A stretch of 64,000 nucleotides of DNA from Acanthaster planci. Taxonomy: Eukaryota > Echinodermata > Asteroidea > Valvatida > Acanthasteridae. Under the pieces are notes generated by a model that was given only the letters and a program-made list of their open reading frames with translations, was not told the DNA's origin and ran no database searches. Positions 47,901 to 60,187 of this stretch are shown piece after piece. The translations under genes and the position numbers were made by a program. Where the stretch lies: NCBI RefSeq assembly GCF_001949145.1, contig NW_019091494.1:598834-662833 (forward strand), read 5' to 3'. Every line of letters starts with the position of its first letter. Position 1 is the first letter of the stretch.

Positions 47901-49450
47901 CCCCAGCAGTCAAGGAAGGTGTTTCTGTGTCAAGTGTGGGTGATCACTGTGGATAATATCACCCCTGTGAATCATGTATAATTTACCTTTAGCCCAAAAA
48001 TTTCCCCAGTAAACCTCCCAAATCCCTGTGTTTTTCACATGGTCAGTGCATTTAGATGTACCTTTGTTGTTGAAATACAGTGCACGAATGCACAAAGTGT
48101 GTCATGTCAATAACTGGGATTACCCAAGGACTGTAACATTTTGATGGACCACGGACCTTACATGTATGTGGGTAACTGCATTTCTAGCAGGTGGCATGTA
48201 TTGGGAAGTGAGCTCGCAGTGGTCATGTTTAATATTATTTATACATGGGGGAAACTCAAGTCTTTGGACACCATAAATATATGTGTACTGTAGATGTAGT
48301 TTCATACTTGGACTGAAACAGAGAGAACAAGCAACAGTTTCCGGCTTCTCACAGTCACAGTTGTCACAGTATCTAACACTCAATTTTGTAAGAGAATAAT
48401 AAACAGACCCATCAACCAATTATTTTGGTTGTATTTCTGATATATCCTTAATACATATTTGATAACATCATCGTTATCCAATCTTTGTCAGTTTTTCATA
48501 AAATAATCATGTAAGTTTTTTTGTAGAAGACCTGCAATTGGATAACCCAGCTCCAAGTGTACTATAATAGTACATATTATGTATGTAGCTCTTGGCATGA
48601 GAGCTTAGTCTGCTCATGTCATCACATGTAATCATTTTTAACCACATAGCTACATGCACATGTAGGTTTTCCAAGCTAGTGTACCCATGAAACAGGAAGG
48701 CAATTTTGATTTTTCTTTCTTGAACATGTTGAAAGAATGACTCAGAGTTTAGTCATGTGAAGTATAATGTACATGTACATGTACTGTACATGTAATAAGC
48801 CTACTACTACATGTACATCTACATGTGCACAATTAAAAATAACCACTTTTTTGCCTGTTCAAGAATTAAAAATTTAACAAAACTGCTTACACAATATTGT
48901 GGTTTCATTACTGGCTAGAAAATTACAAGAACACTGAACATGTACATGTATCACATTTAACGCTGCTAGTCAATTGTTGAGACAAAACAATTTAAACATG
49001 AACACAATTTTTTTTTGTTTGTTTGGACATTTTGTGTATTTCGATGATTTCAATGTGATAACGTAATACATACTCTTAGACGTGCTGACTGCATTGCTCT
49101 TAACTAAGGACAAACAAGACATTATATGACCTAAAACAAAAATTTTCTGAGGAAATTGTGGTTGTTGTAGGTCTCTTATTGTACATGGACGAATCTGTAA
49201 AATAGTAGGCCCACTACATGTAGTATGGGGACTGGCTTGTACTCATGTATATCATACAGCCTGGGCCTCTCCTACGCCTACAGGCTACACTGACTGATCT
49301 TCTTCCGTGATTTTGACACTGACCTTCTTCCGTGTTTTGGACAGCTCGATCAGGATCTTCTCCTTCGAACTCTGCCAGTTCTTTGATTAATCTCAGAATG
49401 CTTCCACAGTCCTCGGGCTTTGACTGTCGCACGACGTATCGGAAACCCAT
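41928..49450 (-). CDS. SAT2: SSAT2-like diamine/thialysine N-acetyltransferase, gene A
   Basis: GNAT-fold enzyme transferring acetyl from acetyl-CoA to a small amine; vertebrate SSAT1 uses spermidine/spermine, SSAT2 prefers thialysine. Exons: 49450-49324, 46384-46190, 42653-42613, 42134-41928 (127, 195, 41, 207 nt), 189 aa. Exon 1 gives VRQSKPEDCGSILRLIKELA, closer to SSAT2 than SSAT1. Exon 2 ends YLEDLFVQPAHR; the acetyl-CoA loop R-G-Q-G-L-G is 107-112, built across the exon 2/3 junction. Tyr146 (ARQFY) matches the family's catalytic Tyr, and Glu98 sits in LED. YSAW replaces SSAT1's YDPW, again as in SSAT2 (YSTW). Phases are 1, 1, 0; donors gtcagt, gtacaa, gtatgt. An alternative exon 2 lies at 43865-43671. 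It is divergent from gene B across a 3.4-kb gap. Large introns are full of TACATGTA tracts. SAT2 identity is family-level. Confidence 0.88.
43517..43530. repeat. TACATGTACATGTA palindromic microsatellite (one of many)
   Basis: Self-complementary ACATGT/TACATG runs recur across about 41.3-49 kb (for example near 44,674-44,690, 44,921, 47,082, 47,418, 47,887, 48,767-48,793, 48,939) and again around 55,003 and 55,194. They are concentrated in the introns and flanks of the acetyltransferase genes and scarce in the esterase array. Confidence 0.8.
43671..43865 (-). CDS. SAT2: Alternative (duplicate) exon 2 of acetyltransferase gene A
   Basis: A second exon 2, also 195 nt and phase 1 at both ends, with acceptor ccagtag and donor gtaata. 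It encodes DLRVDNFGDHAFFQ through YLEDLFIQPAHQ, and joins either side in frame: exon 1 donates G to make Asp, and exon 3 completes Gly, giving Q-G-Q-G-L-G, still an allowed (R/Q)xxGxG acetyl-CoA loop. It is more like exon 2 of gene B (DLR, EAIDDGD, TD.AQRGT, FIQPAH) than the upstream exon 2 of gene A, and its intronic 3' flank (AGCATTCATG.ATTTTACTCA) is shared with gene B. It could be a mutually exclusive exon, or mark two formerly separate genes now merged. Confidence 0.82.
44120..44990. repeat. Intronic segment shared with gene B, opposite sense
   Basis: Plus-strand landmarks ATCCATGC..T.TATTGGGATT (44,192), GTGATACCA (44,262), GATGAAAA.CTAA (44,814), TTTATTTTG.GGAG.GG and CAGCCCAT recur in the same order on the plus strand at 54,079-54,770. 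Because genes A and B lie on opposite strands, the segment is reversed relative to the gene in one of them. Confidence 0.55.
45303..45352 (+). repeat. LINE 3'-tail-like repeat with (TTA)n
   Basis: GGGCGCTTTATAAAACTCAA followed by (TTA)n; same tail family as 24,531-24,570 and 60,188-60,235, in opposite orientation. Confidence 0.6.
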
Positions 49451-52400
49451 GTTACTTGGCTATCTAATCGCCTGCAGAAATGAAGTATGTACAGGGTATA
49501 CTAAATCGGTCGACCCTATAAACCAGGCTGGAATTGGCACAAAATTCGGGCTGGATTTTTGGCTGGCCTGATTTTCGGCTGGACGCTATTTTTACGGCTG
49601 CAAGCAACCGTTCACGTAGCCGGCTAGAAATACTACGGAGGCCGATCACAGCATAGCAGAAAGAGCCCATAAACGTCCACAAACAAATTACAGAAAAAAA
49701 ACAATGTTTAAATAAATCCTTCGCTGGAATGTATCTTAGCTTTGAAACAACGTGAACAACTGAAATTTTTTTTCCCACCAATAGGAAACACAGATGGAAT
49801 ATGTACGAAAAAACACTAAGCCTTCATGCAAAATGGATAAGGGCACTAGTACAGACAATGATGGCCCAAAATAATGCCTTCACCAACCGAAGTGCAATTT
49901 CTATACTGTCAATTTTTCGTCTGTTAGGAAAGTTGGTGTCACATGAACTCGGTGGTTTGTAAAGAAGCATGGAATTTGAGCAGAGATATCAAAGAGTGCG
50001 GGAATCTATTTGAAAGTGTGAAATACAAAAAATGCAAAAATCTAAATCGCTCTATAATATAGATTTCAGGAGTCAATGCACCCGATTAGGAACAAAAGCG
50101 GGAATATCGCTTTCTGGGCTGATTTTTGTTTTCAAACGATTTTGTACCATCCTAGATTTCACAAAAGTGTGATCTGCTCAGCCCAGAAATTTTAATAAAC
50201 TCTTCTTGGTGCTTTGCAAGAAATTCGATACACGGGTACGCAACACAACGACCATTTCAACCTTAATCGGCCAGCCAGCTTGCACCAGGCACACATGGTA
50301 ATTATTTTAATTAAGTATTGTGCCAAACTGGCTGGCCAATAATAGTAAACACCCAGCAAACTCACCGACATCGCAATACGTCTGTAATGTCTGACATTTT
50401 CATGATATTATGCATAATTAATGTCATGTTGGTAAGGACTTAGAAACGTTTCAATGACATAATGATATAAGGTATAATGTAACAGTAACACCATCAAAGT
50501 TAGAACTTACGAATCATGTAAAACTGGCGTAAAGCTAAGATGGCCAAAATACAACTTACTGTAAACGCTGTTACTTCCAGGTTAGCACGGTTGGCAATAA
50601 TAACGCCCTCAATCGGCAAAGCCAATAGCGACCTGTAGGGGTGCACTGAACTAATTGAAGCCGCATTGAAGACAATGTAAAATCGACCACGTTTGCAGCC
50701 CCGGTGCGGGCAACCGAAGTCCCTCAGGCCTGTCAAACAAAAAACAAAGTGTTCTGGGGTCATTCAGCTCTCAATTGATGTTCAAATTTTAGTAGGTTAA
50801 CCAATGAAATTTTTAATTATCCACCCAAAACAAACTCACCCTCCAAAAAGTGAACGTTCTCAAGTCCGTCAGCAGCCATTTTTCAAGTGACACTCCCTCC
50901 ACCTCTCAGGCTCTTGGGACAATTTTTCAGTGGTATTTTTCTATGCTTCGCCCAGGGATGGGAGCCCTTGAATCTAGGGAGTTCATTCTGGGCCATTCTT
51001 TCACAATCCCACAAGTTGTTGGGCCACACAATCTCCTCTTTTCCAAATAAACTCTACGGGTACTTTTTGAGCGCCTCAGCCTGCCGAAGAATTTCCCTTG
51101 AATTGGGCAGTGCACCCGTAGTGGTAAGAAATCTGCAGTTGTGACACGCTTGTGTAGTATTCGAAAATTGGAATATTTTCAATGAAATTTGGAAAACCCC
51201 AGCTACCAGCAATTTCACTCGCTCGAAAGGTCTGCATGGTACCATGAATCGTACAGTTTGATGTAAGCTCATGCTGAAAGAGCCCTGCTGATTTTTATCG
51301 CCCTTGCTTGGGCGTTTGGGATCAAATAAATTTTTACAGTGAAGCCTTTAGCATGGTCAATACTTGTTTGGGCCTTACACTGAGCATGAAAAAAATATTT
51401 TATTGAAACATAAGTTTTTATCTGTAGGCCTAAAACTGGTTTTAAAGAACTATTTTCTTGCCCAAATTAATAATTCTGAAAATACTATTTTTGAGTAACG
51501 ACCAGAGTCAACACTGACGTGTTGACGGTGCTCATGTTATGGAGACTTGGATGAGGGATTTTAGAGACACGAACAACGAAGACAAAGAACCAAAACTTTA
51601 ACATTTCGATCTAAACTTAAAAACCAACCTGTCCAATAATACATATCGACAAATGCTGCTGCGCGTACTCGTATTTAAAATACCATTTAATGGAAAGTAA
51701 CATGATTTTATGACACTGAGTGTTTAGCTGAAACCTTGAGAAGAGTTTACAATTAATTAAATGAACTTAAAGATATAATCGGCATGCACGAAAAATGTCT
51801 AGTCTATATAATAACCGTCACTAACGAGAACCACGTCGGGCGGCTAATTTTGTATTATTTTTTTTACCTTTTTTTAGGTAGGGACATCTCAACGTTTATA
51901 CATTTTCCTTCTCACGTATGCACGAACAAGAACATGGGAACGACAGAAAAGAAAGGTTGTCAATATAGTTCAACCTATTTGCATGTGTATTTTTAATAAC
52001 ATTACTGAACGTGAGTATTTCTTTAGGGTTTTTCATTTAGAATTATTCTTCCAAAATTAATAAACAGCGACCGTGATGGCGCCGTGTGGGCAGTGCGAGG
52101 GGGTTCTGGAACCGATCAGTGTCGGTGACATTTAATCTTTCAGGCTCTAGGGAACTTGGAACTAGTGTAGTGGCATGATGTGTGCACAAGGATGACTACT
52201 AGAGAAGTAACGTACAAAATGGAATGCCAGCCTCGGTAGTGGCAGTATTACAACTGTAAAAAGTAATTAAAAATATAGGTCTTGTGGTCTGATTGCATTT
52301 CTGTATTTTATTGGTGAATAGTTGATGAAAGGGGCATTAACCCCTCAAACAACTGTATTTTGGGCAACTGTTATTATAGGCTTGTTCCTGTCATTTGTAC

Positions 52401-52806
52401 ATTTTCCGGCTTCTACCGTTTTCATTAAATAAGGCCTATTTATATTTTTGTAAATAGATTCAGAGATTAAAAAAGTACCTCGAGCACAATGCACATTGCA
52501 TCGTGCTACATTTGGCCAAAAGCATATTACTGTACCGATGTTTCACAAGCAGTGACGACATATGACCCATGGAACAATGTTCCGGTTGTGATACTGCCTA
52601 CCGCGTACCGCCCGCCACGGAGTGCAACGGCATAAGTGGCGTAGTATTGAATAAATTATCGTAAGAGCCCTTCCTTTGCCGGGGTGGTTGTGATACTGCC
52701 TATTCGATATGCATGAACAAAACCGCGTGATTTCTGTCTGGTACGTGGTGCGGCGAGGTTTTTGAGCGTTAACTAATCAAAGGTCATTTCTCCAGGCGAC
52801 CTAGCA
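49451..52806. other. Shared divergent upstream region of genes A and B
   Basis: This 3.4-kb gap lies between the two head-to-head start codons and would hold both promoters. No further conserved reading frame was recognised. Frames around 50.5-51.3 kb on both strands show no family resemblance and no splice support. Confidence 0.5.
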
Positions 52807-55800
52807 ATGGGTTTCCGATATATTGTGCGTCAGGCGAAGCCTGAAGACTGCGGAAGCATCTTGAAATTGATCTATGAGTGGGCGGAGTTGGGAAAAGATC
52901 CTGACCGAGTAGTCCAAAACACCGAAGAAGGTCAGTGAGTGTAAATGTTGGTCCAACCGCGTCTGCTTTAATATACGTGCATACCTGTGTGAATTTGCGG
53001 TTAGTTGGCACGCACAGGCCTAGATCAGCATCGCAATTAGAACTTTCTGTAGCATGCTAGACTTTGTGTCTGCAAGTATCGCCCACCTTAAGCAAACTCC
53101 ACCTTGGATACATGTATTAAGGACATTAAGGACTTATGAACATACAGGAGCGACTGCCCCGGTAGGCCCCTTCAATTAGAACTAGCTAAAACGTATCCTG
53201 TACACATAAAAGGGCTCCATAGAAGTATCTTCCTTTGTACGGTAGCTGGCAATGGGCTGTACTTGGCAGAAATGAAAAGTCTGAGGCAGTCGTTCAACGA
53301 CTGCCACAGTTAAAGTTTAGATGCAGGGTGAATAAAGGATAGTGAAGTTGATTTCCTTGTTGAGATGTTGCACCGTTATGGATCGACTTGGTATTGAGGA
53401 ACATCAGTTGCAATTTTGTGATTTATGGATTTACAAAGCAGGGTTAGTCTAGTAGGGCCTAGTCGAGTGCATCATGTTTCCATCCAAGGGCGTTTATCAT
53501 AGATAAAAAAAACACTGCCTGTGCACCTGATGAAGTCCTTTCGAACGATTCTGGCACTATAATTATGGTGAACTGTTCCTGTCTAATGGAAAAGACCGAT
53601 GCGTCCACTAAATCACGTGACCTATAATGGGTGTGATCAACCCCATTGCGACGTGATTTGAATGTTGTTTACAAACAACAGAACCTATTTACGGTATAAT
53701 AACCAGCACAACAGCATATAGTCTGAGTACCCACGGTCGGCTTTATTTTCGGTGAAAATAATGATACTTGTGAAACACTTCGCTGTTGGTGGATACCGTG
53801 TTTGTTGATATATATATATTAGACACCCACTAGTGGTCACATGACTTAGCGGGTGCAATCGGTCTATTTTGTTGTCCTGGTTGTAGACATTTCTTTTGTT
53901 TAGAACTATTGACCACCATTTTGTATAGATCGAACTTTTTTACTTAAATGGTTAACACATACCATATCAACCATGGGCAATGCTTGCATCCATTTCAAAA
54001 TTGTGGAGTACAAGCATTATGTATGTGTGTATGTTATTTTGACAAAGGCAAGGAAAAGTTGAAAGTTTCATTAACCTGATCCATGCTCTGTATTGGGATT
54101 AATTTAGCAAAGAATGGTTTCTGTGGGGCATTCAAATGTAAATTTGTGTTGCTTAACCAAAGAGCAACATTAAGAACTTACCATTGTGATACCAAATGTA
54201 TTTTGAATCTAAATACGTGCATTCTTGTCTTTAAGTATAGCAATGTACTACCTGTGTGTCTTCGTAGGGCAGTGTTGAAATAAATGTTGAATAACTAAAA
54301 AAAAGAAGAGCTGTTCTGTTGGGCCTGGTATGCAAGCAATTGACTGACAAGTTGAAAGGTGGCCTCTAGAGGCCACATTTATCCTGAGCTTGCAGAGCAC
54401 AATATATTTTGGGGTCTAGCATTTCCCTGAAATCATTATCAGTCCATATGCATGTGCCTTGTTCAGTTGGAAATTTTCAAGAAATAAAGTTATCCCATTT
54501 CCCCATGGTAATAATCAATGCTGGAACGTATGATGCAGGCACAAAGGCTACTGGCTAGTGTCTATGAAAATTTGAGGTATTATGAAATTCGTCAGTACAC
54601 TGCATCAGCACTAAATGAAATATGATGTACGAATTTGACACCGTACCAGACACGTCACAGTGAACATGACCTTGACATGTGGTCATTTATACACCGACAT
54701 GTACATGACAGATGAAAACCTAATGTTTATTTTGGGGAGTGGCGTTCATTCAGCCCATGGACAAGGAGCTCTTCCCAATGTCAGTGGCCAATTCCAAAGA
54801 CACAAGTACATATGTGTACATATTCCGTTAAGACTGAGGCAATTTTTTCGTTTTATTTTTGTTCTGTTTTAATTTTTAGATTTACTAATGTTTAAATTTT
54901 TAGAATACTACTGGTACGATTTGTAAATTGGTATGCCTTCCAACTTAAGGGCCCTGTATATTGTTAAAAGCTACTCTGAACAGGAATTTCAGTGCTGTAT
55001 TCAGGTACATGTACTTCACATGTGCATGATCTGAGGTACTACGATTACTTTCCAAATACTGCAAAAGTATAATGCAGTCTCAATATACACGTAAATTAAG
55101 AGCTACATGTGCAGGTATTTGAAGGAACTCAACCAAGAGAGTTTGTTATTGTAAACACATTTTTATCGTGCAGTTTCTCGTAAATGTAGGCGTACATGTA
55201 AAATACATGTATGCAGTCAGTCCTGAAGCATTCATGAATTTTACTCAATTAGACTTGCGGGATAACGGCTTTGGGGACCATCCCATCTTCCAGTCAATTG
55301 TGGCCGAAGCAATTGATGATGGAGATTCAACAGACGAAGCGCAAAGGGGGACAATGGTGGGATATGCCATATACATATGTACGTACAGCGCCTGGACTGG
55401 AGGGGTGATATACCTGGATGATCTTTTTATCCAGCCAGCACACAGAGGTAATGAAATAGGTGTAAGGGAGGCCTAACTAATTTTTTGTTTGGGGGGGAGG
55501 GCATGTACTCTCATCACACAGTTCCTCCAAGCATGTGTACTTGAATTTCTTAAACTCCCAACAAGCACCTTGGTTACGAATGGTTACATGTAGACTTCGA
55601 ATGCAATTTTTTTGATGTCGAGGTCAAGGTATATTTGTACCACTCCATCACACATAACTGTGTAGGCAAAATGCCATCCTCTTTTATCTCCGTTATTTCT
55701 GTCAGCATTATTGTCTTTACTAACCGAACATGCACATTTAATTTCATTACACAGGAAAAGGTGTAGGAAAGGCAATGGTCTGCAAGGTGGCAAAGGTATG

Positions 55801-56370
55801 TGGTTTGGAACCCTGCTCGTGCGTGTACCGTTTGTGCCTGAGTTTGTTTGCCAATTAGCTGGACTTTTAGTGATGGCAATGTAAGCATTGGTCACATATT
55901 GCGGTTTGCGATTGTAAGCGAGCATCTGGAAACTGCAAGGTCCCAGATGCTCAAGAAACTCTGACTAGAAGCAGAAACGTTGTTGCCTTTCGAACTTTTG
56001 TGTACACCACTTACAGCTGCCATAGATTCCACGTGGGTGTGTTTCTGTGTTAATAGGTACTGACGAGTTTAAGAAATTTGGGGGCGTTTATTTCTCGCTT
56101 TCTCCTCGTTTTTGATTTTTTCCAGTCAGTTGGTCATCTTTTGATTTTGATTTTCTGCAGATTGGAGCACAAAAAGGCTGCCAGGGCATGCAGATGTTTA
56201 TGCAGGGATCCAACAAAGCCGCCCGTCAATTCTTCGATGGGTTCAACGCTGTTGACATCAGTGAAAAGGACGGCTGGAGTGTCATGTGTGTACAAGGGGA
56301 TCACCTCTCGCAGCTTGGCAACTATTTGACAGAGCCAGAAGTAAAAAACGACATCCAATTCCTTTGTTAA
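52807..56370 (+). CDS. SAT2: SSAT2-like N-acetyltransferase, gene B (catalytic residues altered)
   Basis: Paralogue of gene A on the other strand. Exons: 52807-52930, 55253-55447, 55755-55795, 56161-56370 (124, 195, 41, 210 nt), 189 aa. The start is the ATG of MGFRYIVRQAKPEDCGSIL; exon 1 is one codon shorter than in gene A. Exon 2 encodes DLRDNGFGDHPIF through YLDDLFIQPAHR, and the acetyl-CoA loop R-G-K-G-V-G is intact (106-111). The position of the catalytic Tyr is Phe145 (ARQFF), and the conserved LED is LDD (Asp97). WIGK has become WTGG. Donors are gtcagt, gtaatg and gtatgt; acceptors end tag, cag and cag. The frame is fully open, so it is not an obvious pseudogene; it may bind acetyl-CoA with reduced or changed chemistry. 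A possible poly(A) signal is AATAAA at 56,866. Confidence 0.86.
53990..54870. repeat. Intron 1 segment of gene B shared with gene A intron
   Basis: Counterpart of 44,120-44,990; landmarks are listed there. Confidence 0.55.
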
Positions 56371-59150
56371 TGTGGCTGCATTCATCATGCTGGAGGAATT
56401 TCAATTATAGAATACATGTTTATCAATAATGCTTGGACTGATATTTTTCATTACTGAGTCATAATCGACTGTCACAAGTTAGTCAAAGGGTATACAATTA
56501 TGTTCGTTGGTCTTGCGTTCTACAGCTATCTCCCAATATATATCGGCTAATTAAACTCACCTGGATTTAATTTATGGATTAACATTAAGATTACTATTTA
56601 ATAATTAAATATAACTTATCTAAATTTAACATTTTGTACTTCCAAAAAAAGTCAAAAAGTTGCAGTTTGTCTTCTCGTTTGTAGTTAATATCATCAGTGT
56701 ATGTGTATAGATATCCCCTTTTTATTTGGATTAGAAAGGCCGATCATTGTGCAGTCAAATCAAGAACCGGTAACGTTTTGTCAGCACAGTGAATTTTAAC
56801 AAGCCTTAGTCGTTACTCTCTTGATCCCGAAGGAGTTTGATCATTTCACCTTCACGTAAAAGAGGAATAAAAGAATGAAAGAGGAATAAGAAAAACTCTG
56901 TTAATAATGTAACAAGGGTTCTTCTAACATTAATTTACGGATATGGGATTTGACTGTAGTCCAGTCGAAATAATGACTTATTCGTGGAAGGATTCTTGAA
57001 TAATTTAGGGACAATTTCCTGCAAATTCATTTTAATGTACTTGTTCCTACCAGTGTGGTGTCCTTTCCGAATAGAGTGCAACCAATGTGGGTGCAGAGGA
57101 AAAATCTCCAAGAGAAAACCGTGACGAACTTGAAGCTATTCACTCGGGACATTCTGACGTGGGTAAAACTGAACACAATTTTAGTGATCTTGGGTTTTGA
57201 AGAATCGGTGATTGAAATTTATGGAACTGAAGAAGGAAAAGACTTGAAGAAAAATACTATGGGCTGTCAACAGATATAAGGATTTTCTTCAAGTAACCTT
57301 CATCTCGGAAGATCTTGATTCTAAGGGATTGGGGAAGACCAGGGAAAAACGTTAAAGAGGCATTGAGGCAAACAAAGCCTGTAACAGAGTGATGTCCAAA
57401 AATGAGGCTAAGGCCTAATTAGAAAAGCTTTTCTACCAAGATGAATATAGGGATACCAAGCAAGAAACTCTTGAAACTCTCGTAAAAACGCAGGCGTAAG
57501 GTTCGAATCTAATGAGTTTAGCAGACCCGAAGTTAAATGATGAGAGGACATTCAATTTTTCATAACTTTAAAATCGTTTGAAAATCTATTGTGAGAGATA
57601 AAATTTTGAATTCCCGGTCGAATATGATAAAATAAACATTGGCTTTCACCTAGCCGTTAGGGTTTTTCTTATAGTTAATGCAGTAAACAGGCTTATGATG
57701 AAGAGAAAACTAACAGCAGTCCGTTGTGTGAACATTCATTGCCCGTGATGTTAGAACTGCAGAATCGATCACATTTGCAAATGCGTGGTTTGCAAATTCA
57801 CAATTAAGTCATGATCTGGCAGACCTTGTCGATAATATCAGAGCCCACGCCTTCAAGGCCTACACATAGTCCTGCATAAAATGTTGTCCACGTTGAGCAG
57901 AAGTTAAATTCGAAACAACAACAACAGCAGCAGCGATTTCTTCATCTAATTTTGCAGGGAACGAAGACCATTCGGCTTATTGAAGATCTATGTATAGCGA
58001 TAAATATGGCATATGGGAAGAAGCATTGCCCCCGATCGAAGGTCACTGATTCAATGCCTTTCACCCATTTTAGCTGCAGTCAGTGATGCGAGACAGCTTT
58101 GACCAATGGTTGATTTATTGCCAGTGCATGGTCACAAAACCTCAGGCTGCTGCTCGCATCCAAAACAGGTACCGTGGCACTTGAAATGAGGCATGGTGTT
58201 TTGTCACTGACCGTGAGTTTCACATTGCTAGAAAACCGGCTTACCGTGACCCCGTCAGTTTGTGGACTCGGTGCCTGATAGTCTGGACGATAGTTTTTAA
58301 AAGGGCTCGTTTTAGGGGGAAGAAGGAGCATTTTGAACACAAGTTGGTAATGTGACCTATTTAACCTAATTTGGGGGTGCTGAATCCGAAAATGATGGAT
58401 ACCAAGCCGAATTTTGAGTTAAAGGGTCATCATTGCTAAAATAAATAATTCATCACATTACCTTTAAAGGTAAAGCCCTACTTTTTTCCATTGACCTCAA
58501 AATGAAGGCTCAAAAACACCGGCTAAATAGACAGCACATGACCTACGTTTCGCTTATTGCAAATGGCTGCTTTTATTTTTGATCAGGTGATATGCTTCTC
58601 TATCTTTAAGTGCTAAGTAACTGTACAGCACATGCATATGTTGCTATTACGTCTTTAAAACTATTCATGGTCCTTTGGGAGGAAATTATACATAAATGTA
58701 CTTTCACGAGGCAAAGTAATTTTTCAGTAGACAGAATTACAATGGGAGTTTCCTCTATTTCTTCTTTAAAGTGCATAAAGGGTAGAGCACTGAAACTTAA
58801 ACATTTTTCGATAAAATAAAATTTATAAGTTTGATAAAATGCTGCCATGTTTTGATTCCATTCCAGTATGGTTATGTGCCGAAATTAACTGGAAAATAAA
58901 TATACTATGTTGTCTAGAAAACCAGTTGTTGGTTTGCACATGCTATCTTTTCTCTTAGAAAAAAATACTTCCAGGTTTCCTTTACATGTATTGTAAGATT
59001 CGTTATCTCACAGCTGTAAAAAATATGAATGTTACTAGTCTCACCTAATAGATGATCTACAAACTGATTGAGGAACAAGTAAATCAACCAGTGTAGTACG
59101 GTAAGTCATTGGATTTCAATGTTGAAAAATGCTTCCGATTCTTTTTGTTG
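56371..59150. other. 3' flank of gene B; no further gene recognised
   Basis: Short frames occur on both strands (for example 57,055-57,279 plus and 58,340-58,080 minus) but resemble nothing known and lack splice context. Confidence 0.45.
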
Positions 59151-59174
59151 GCGCCTACAAGGAAGCTTGGCTTT

Positions 59175-60110
59175 TCAACATTCACATTGAAGGGTTTGGC
59201 AATTTGTACGGGAGCTGTATGACATCAACTCCCGGCAAGCATCGGTAATAGTACCACGGGTCATCAGAACAAGTTTGAGGCCATTTTCATCACGTTGCCA
59301 ACCCATATCTGCTCTACATCTGGGAGCACTGGAACTAGGGGGCAGTGAGCCTGCTTCCAAATCACTGGTTGATATTAAATTAGCTAACTTTATGTGTAAA
59401 TGAATCGAGTATCTATTTCGGGAAAGCAACTCTTGTTTGCGAACCTTGGAGAACATTCTGACTCGCACATCATTGACCAGGTCAATTCTGTTATAGCCAT
59501 ATACATCTGCATAAAAAAAACTTCTCGGTGGAGAGGGGAGTCGCTCAGTGTTTCTACTTCAAACCTAATCAATAGATGGTTGTATTGGATACAGACTGAC
59601 CAGGATGATTGTTTGGTGTGACCGAAGAAATAAGAAGTAGTGTCACAGCCAGTGAGTGTATGGTATTGGAAAAGCCCATCCAAACAACCCGTGGCATTTA
59701 ACTATGGACATCATTCATCCGTATGTATTTCTGCTTATTAGCAGATCCTGCCATCATTCACAATTCTTTACATGTTGCATAATTAAGTGATATGTCAGAC
59801 GCAGGAGGGCATCGGTGTCCCATGCTGCAATATCTGTGTACATTACATGGGCATTGATGGCATGGAGAATAAAGACGTGTATCAACCTCTCCGTGGGTTG
59901 CTTGGACAGGAATGACATTGGTATTGAGTATAGAACACCAAACCTCAGTTTCATCCTCAAAGCAACCCCCAACAACAATTTCTTTGTAATGTGCTGCACT
60001 TGCAAGGAGCTCTCTTGATAAGAAACGAGCAGTGTCTGCCTTGTTTTGTGACAAAGTGATGTAGTTCGCCCAAGAGCTCGGAAAGGGCACATCTCTGCTT
60101 TCAATAACAC
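59175..60110 (-). mobile_element. Frameshifted transposon-like ORF with FEN/PIN-nuclease-like motifs
   Basis: Minus-strand frames can be read in order: PSSWANYITLSQNKAD and LLASA..KEIVVGG (60,080-59,970), ATHGEVDTRL (about 59,900-59,872), then in another frame WDTDALLRL (about 59,825-59,797) and, after a further shift, LTGCDTTSYFFGHTK (about 59,656-59,612). From memory, such proteins (EADTRL, DTDVL, GCDTTS) occur in many copies in invertebrate genomes with no assigned function. The spacing of E-x-D, D-x-D and G-C-D resembles the acidic motifs of FEN1/PIN nucleases. At least two frameshifts make this copy non-functional. Confidence 0.6.
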
Positions 60111-60187
60111 GACATATTTACCAAAAATCTTTTGTTTTTTCTATGCTGTCAAGTACCTGCTGTTATGAACTCATTTCTATATCTGTT

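Noticed and set aside
50500-51272. Overlapping frames on both strands between genes A and B
   Set aside because: No recognisable domain, strongly overlapping frames, and no splice signals that would join them.
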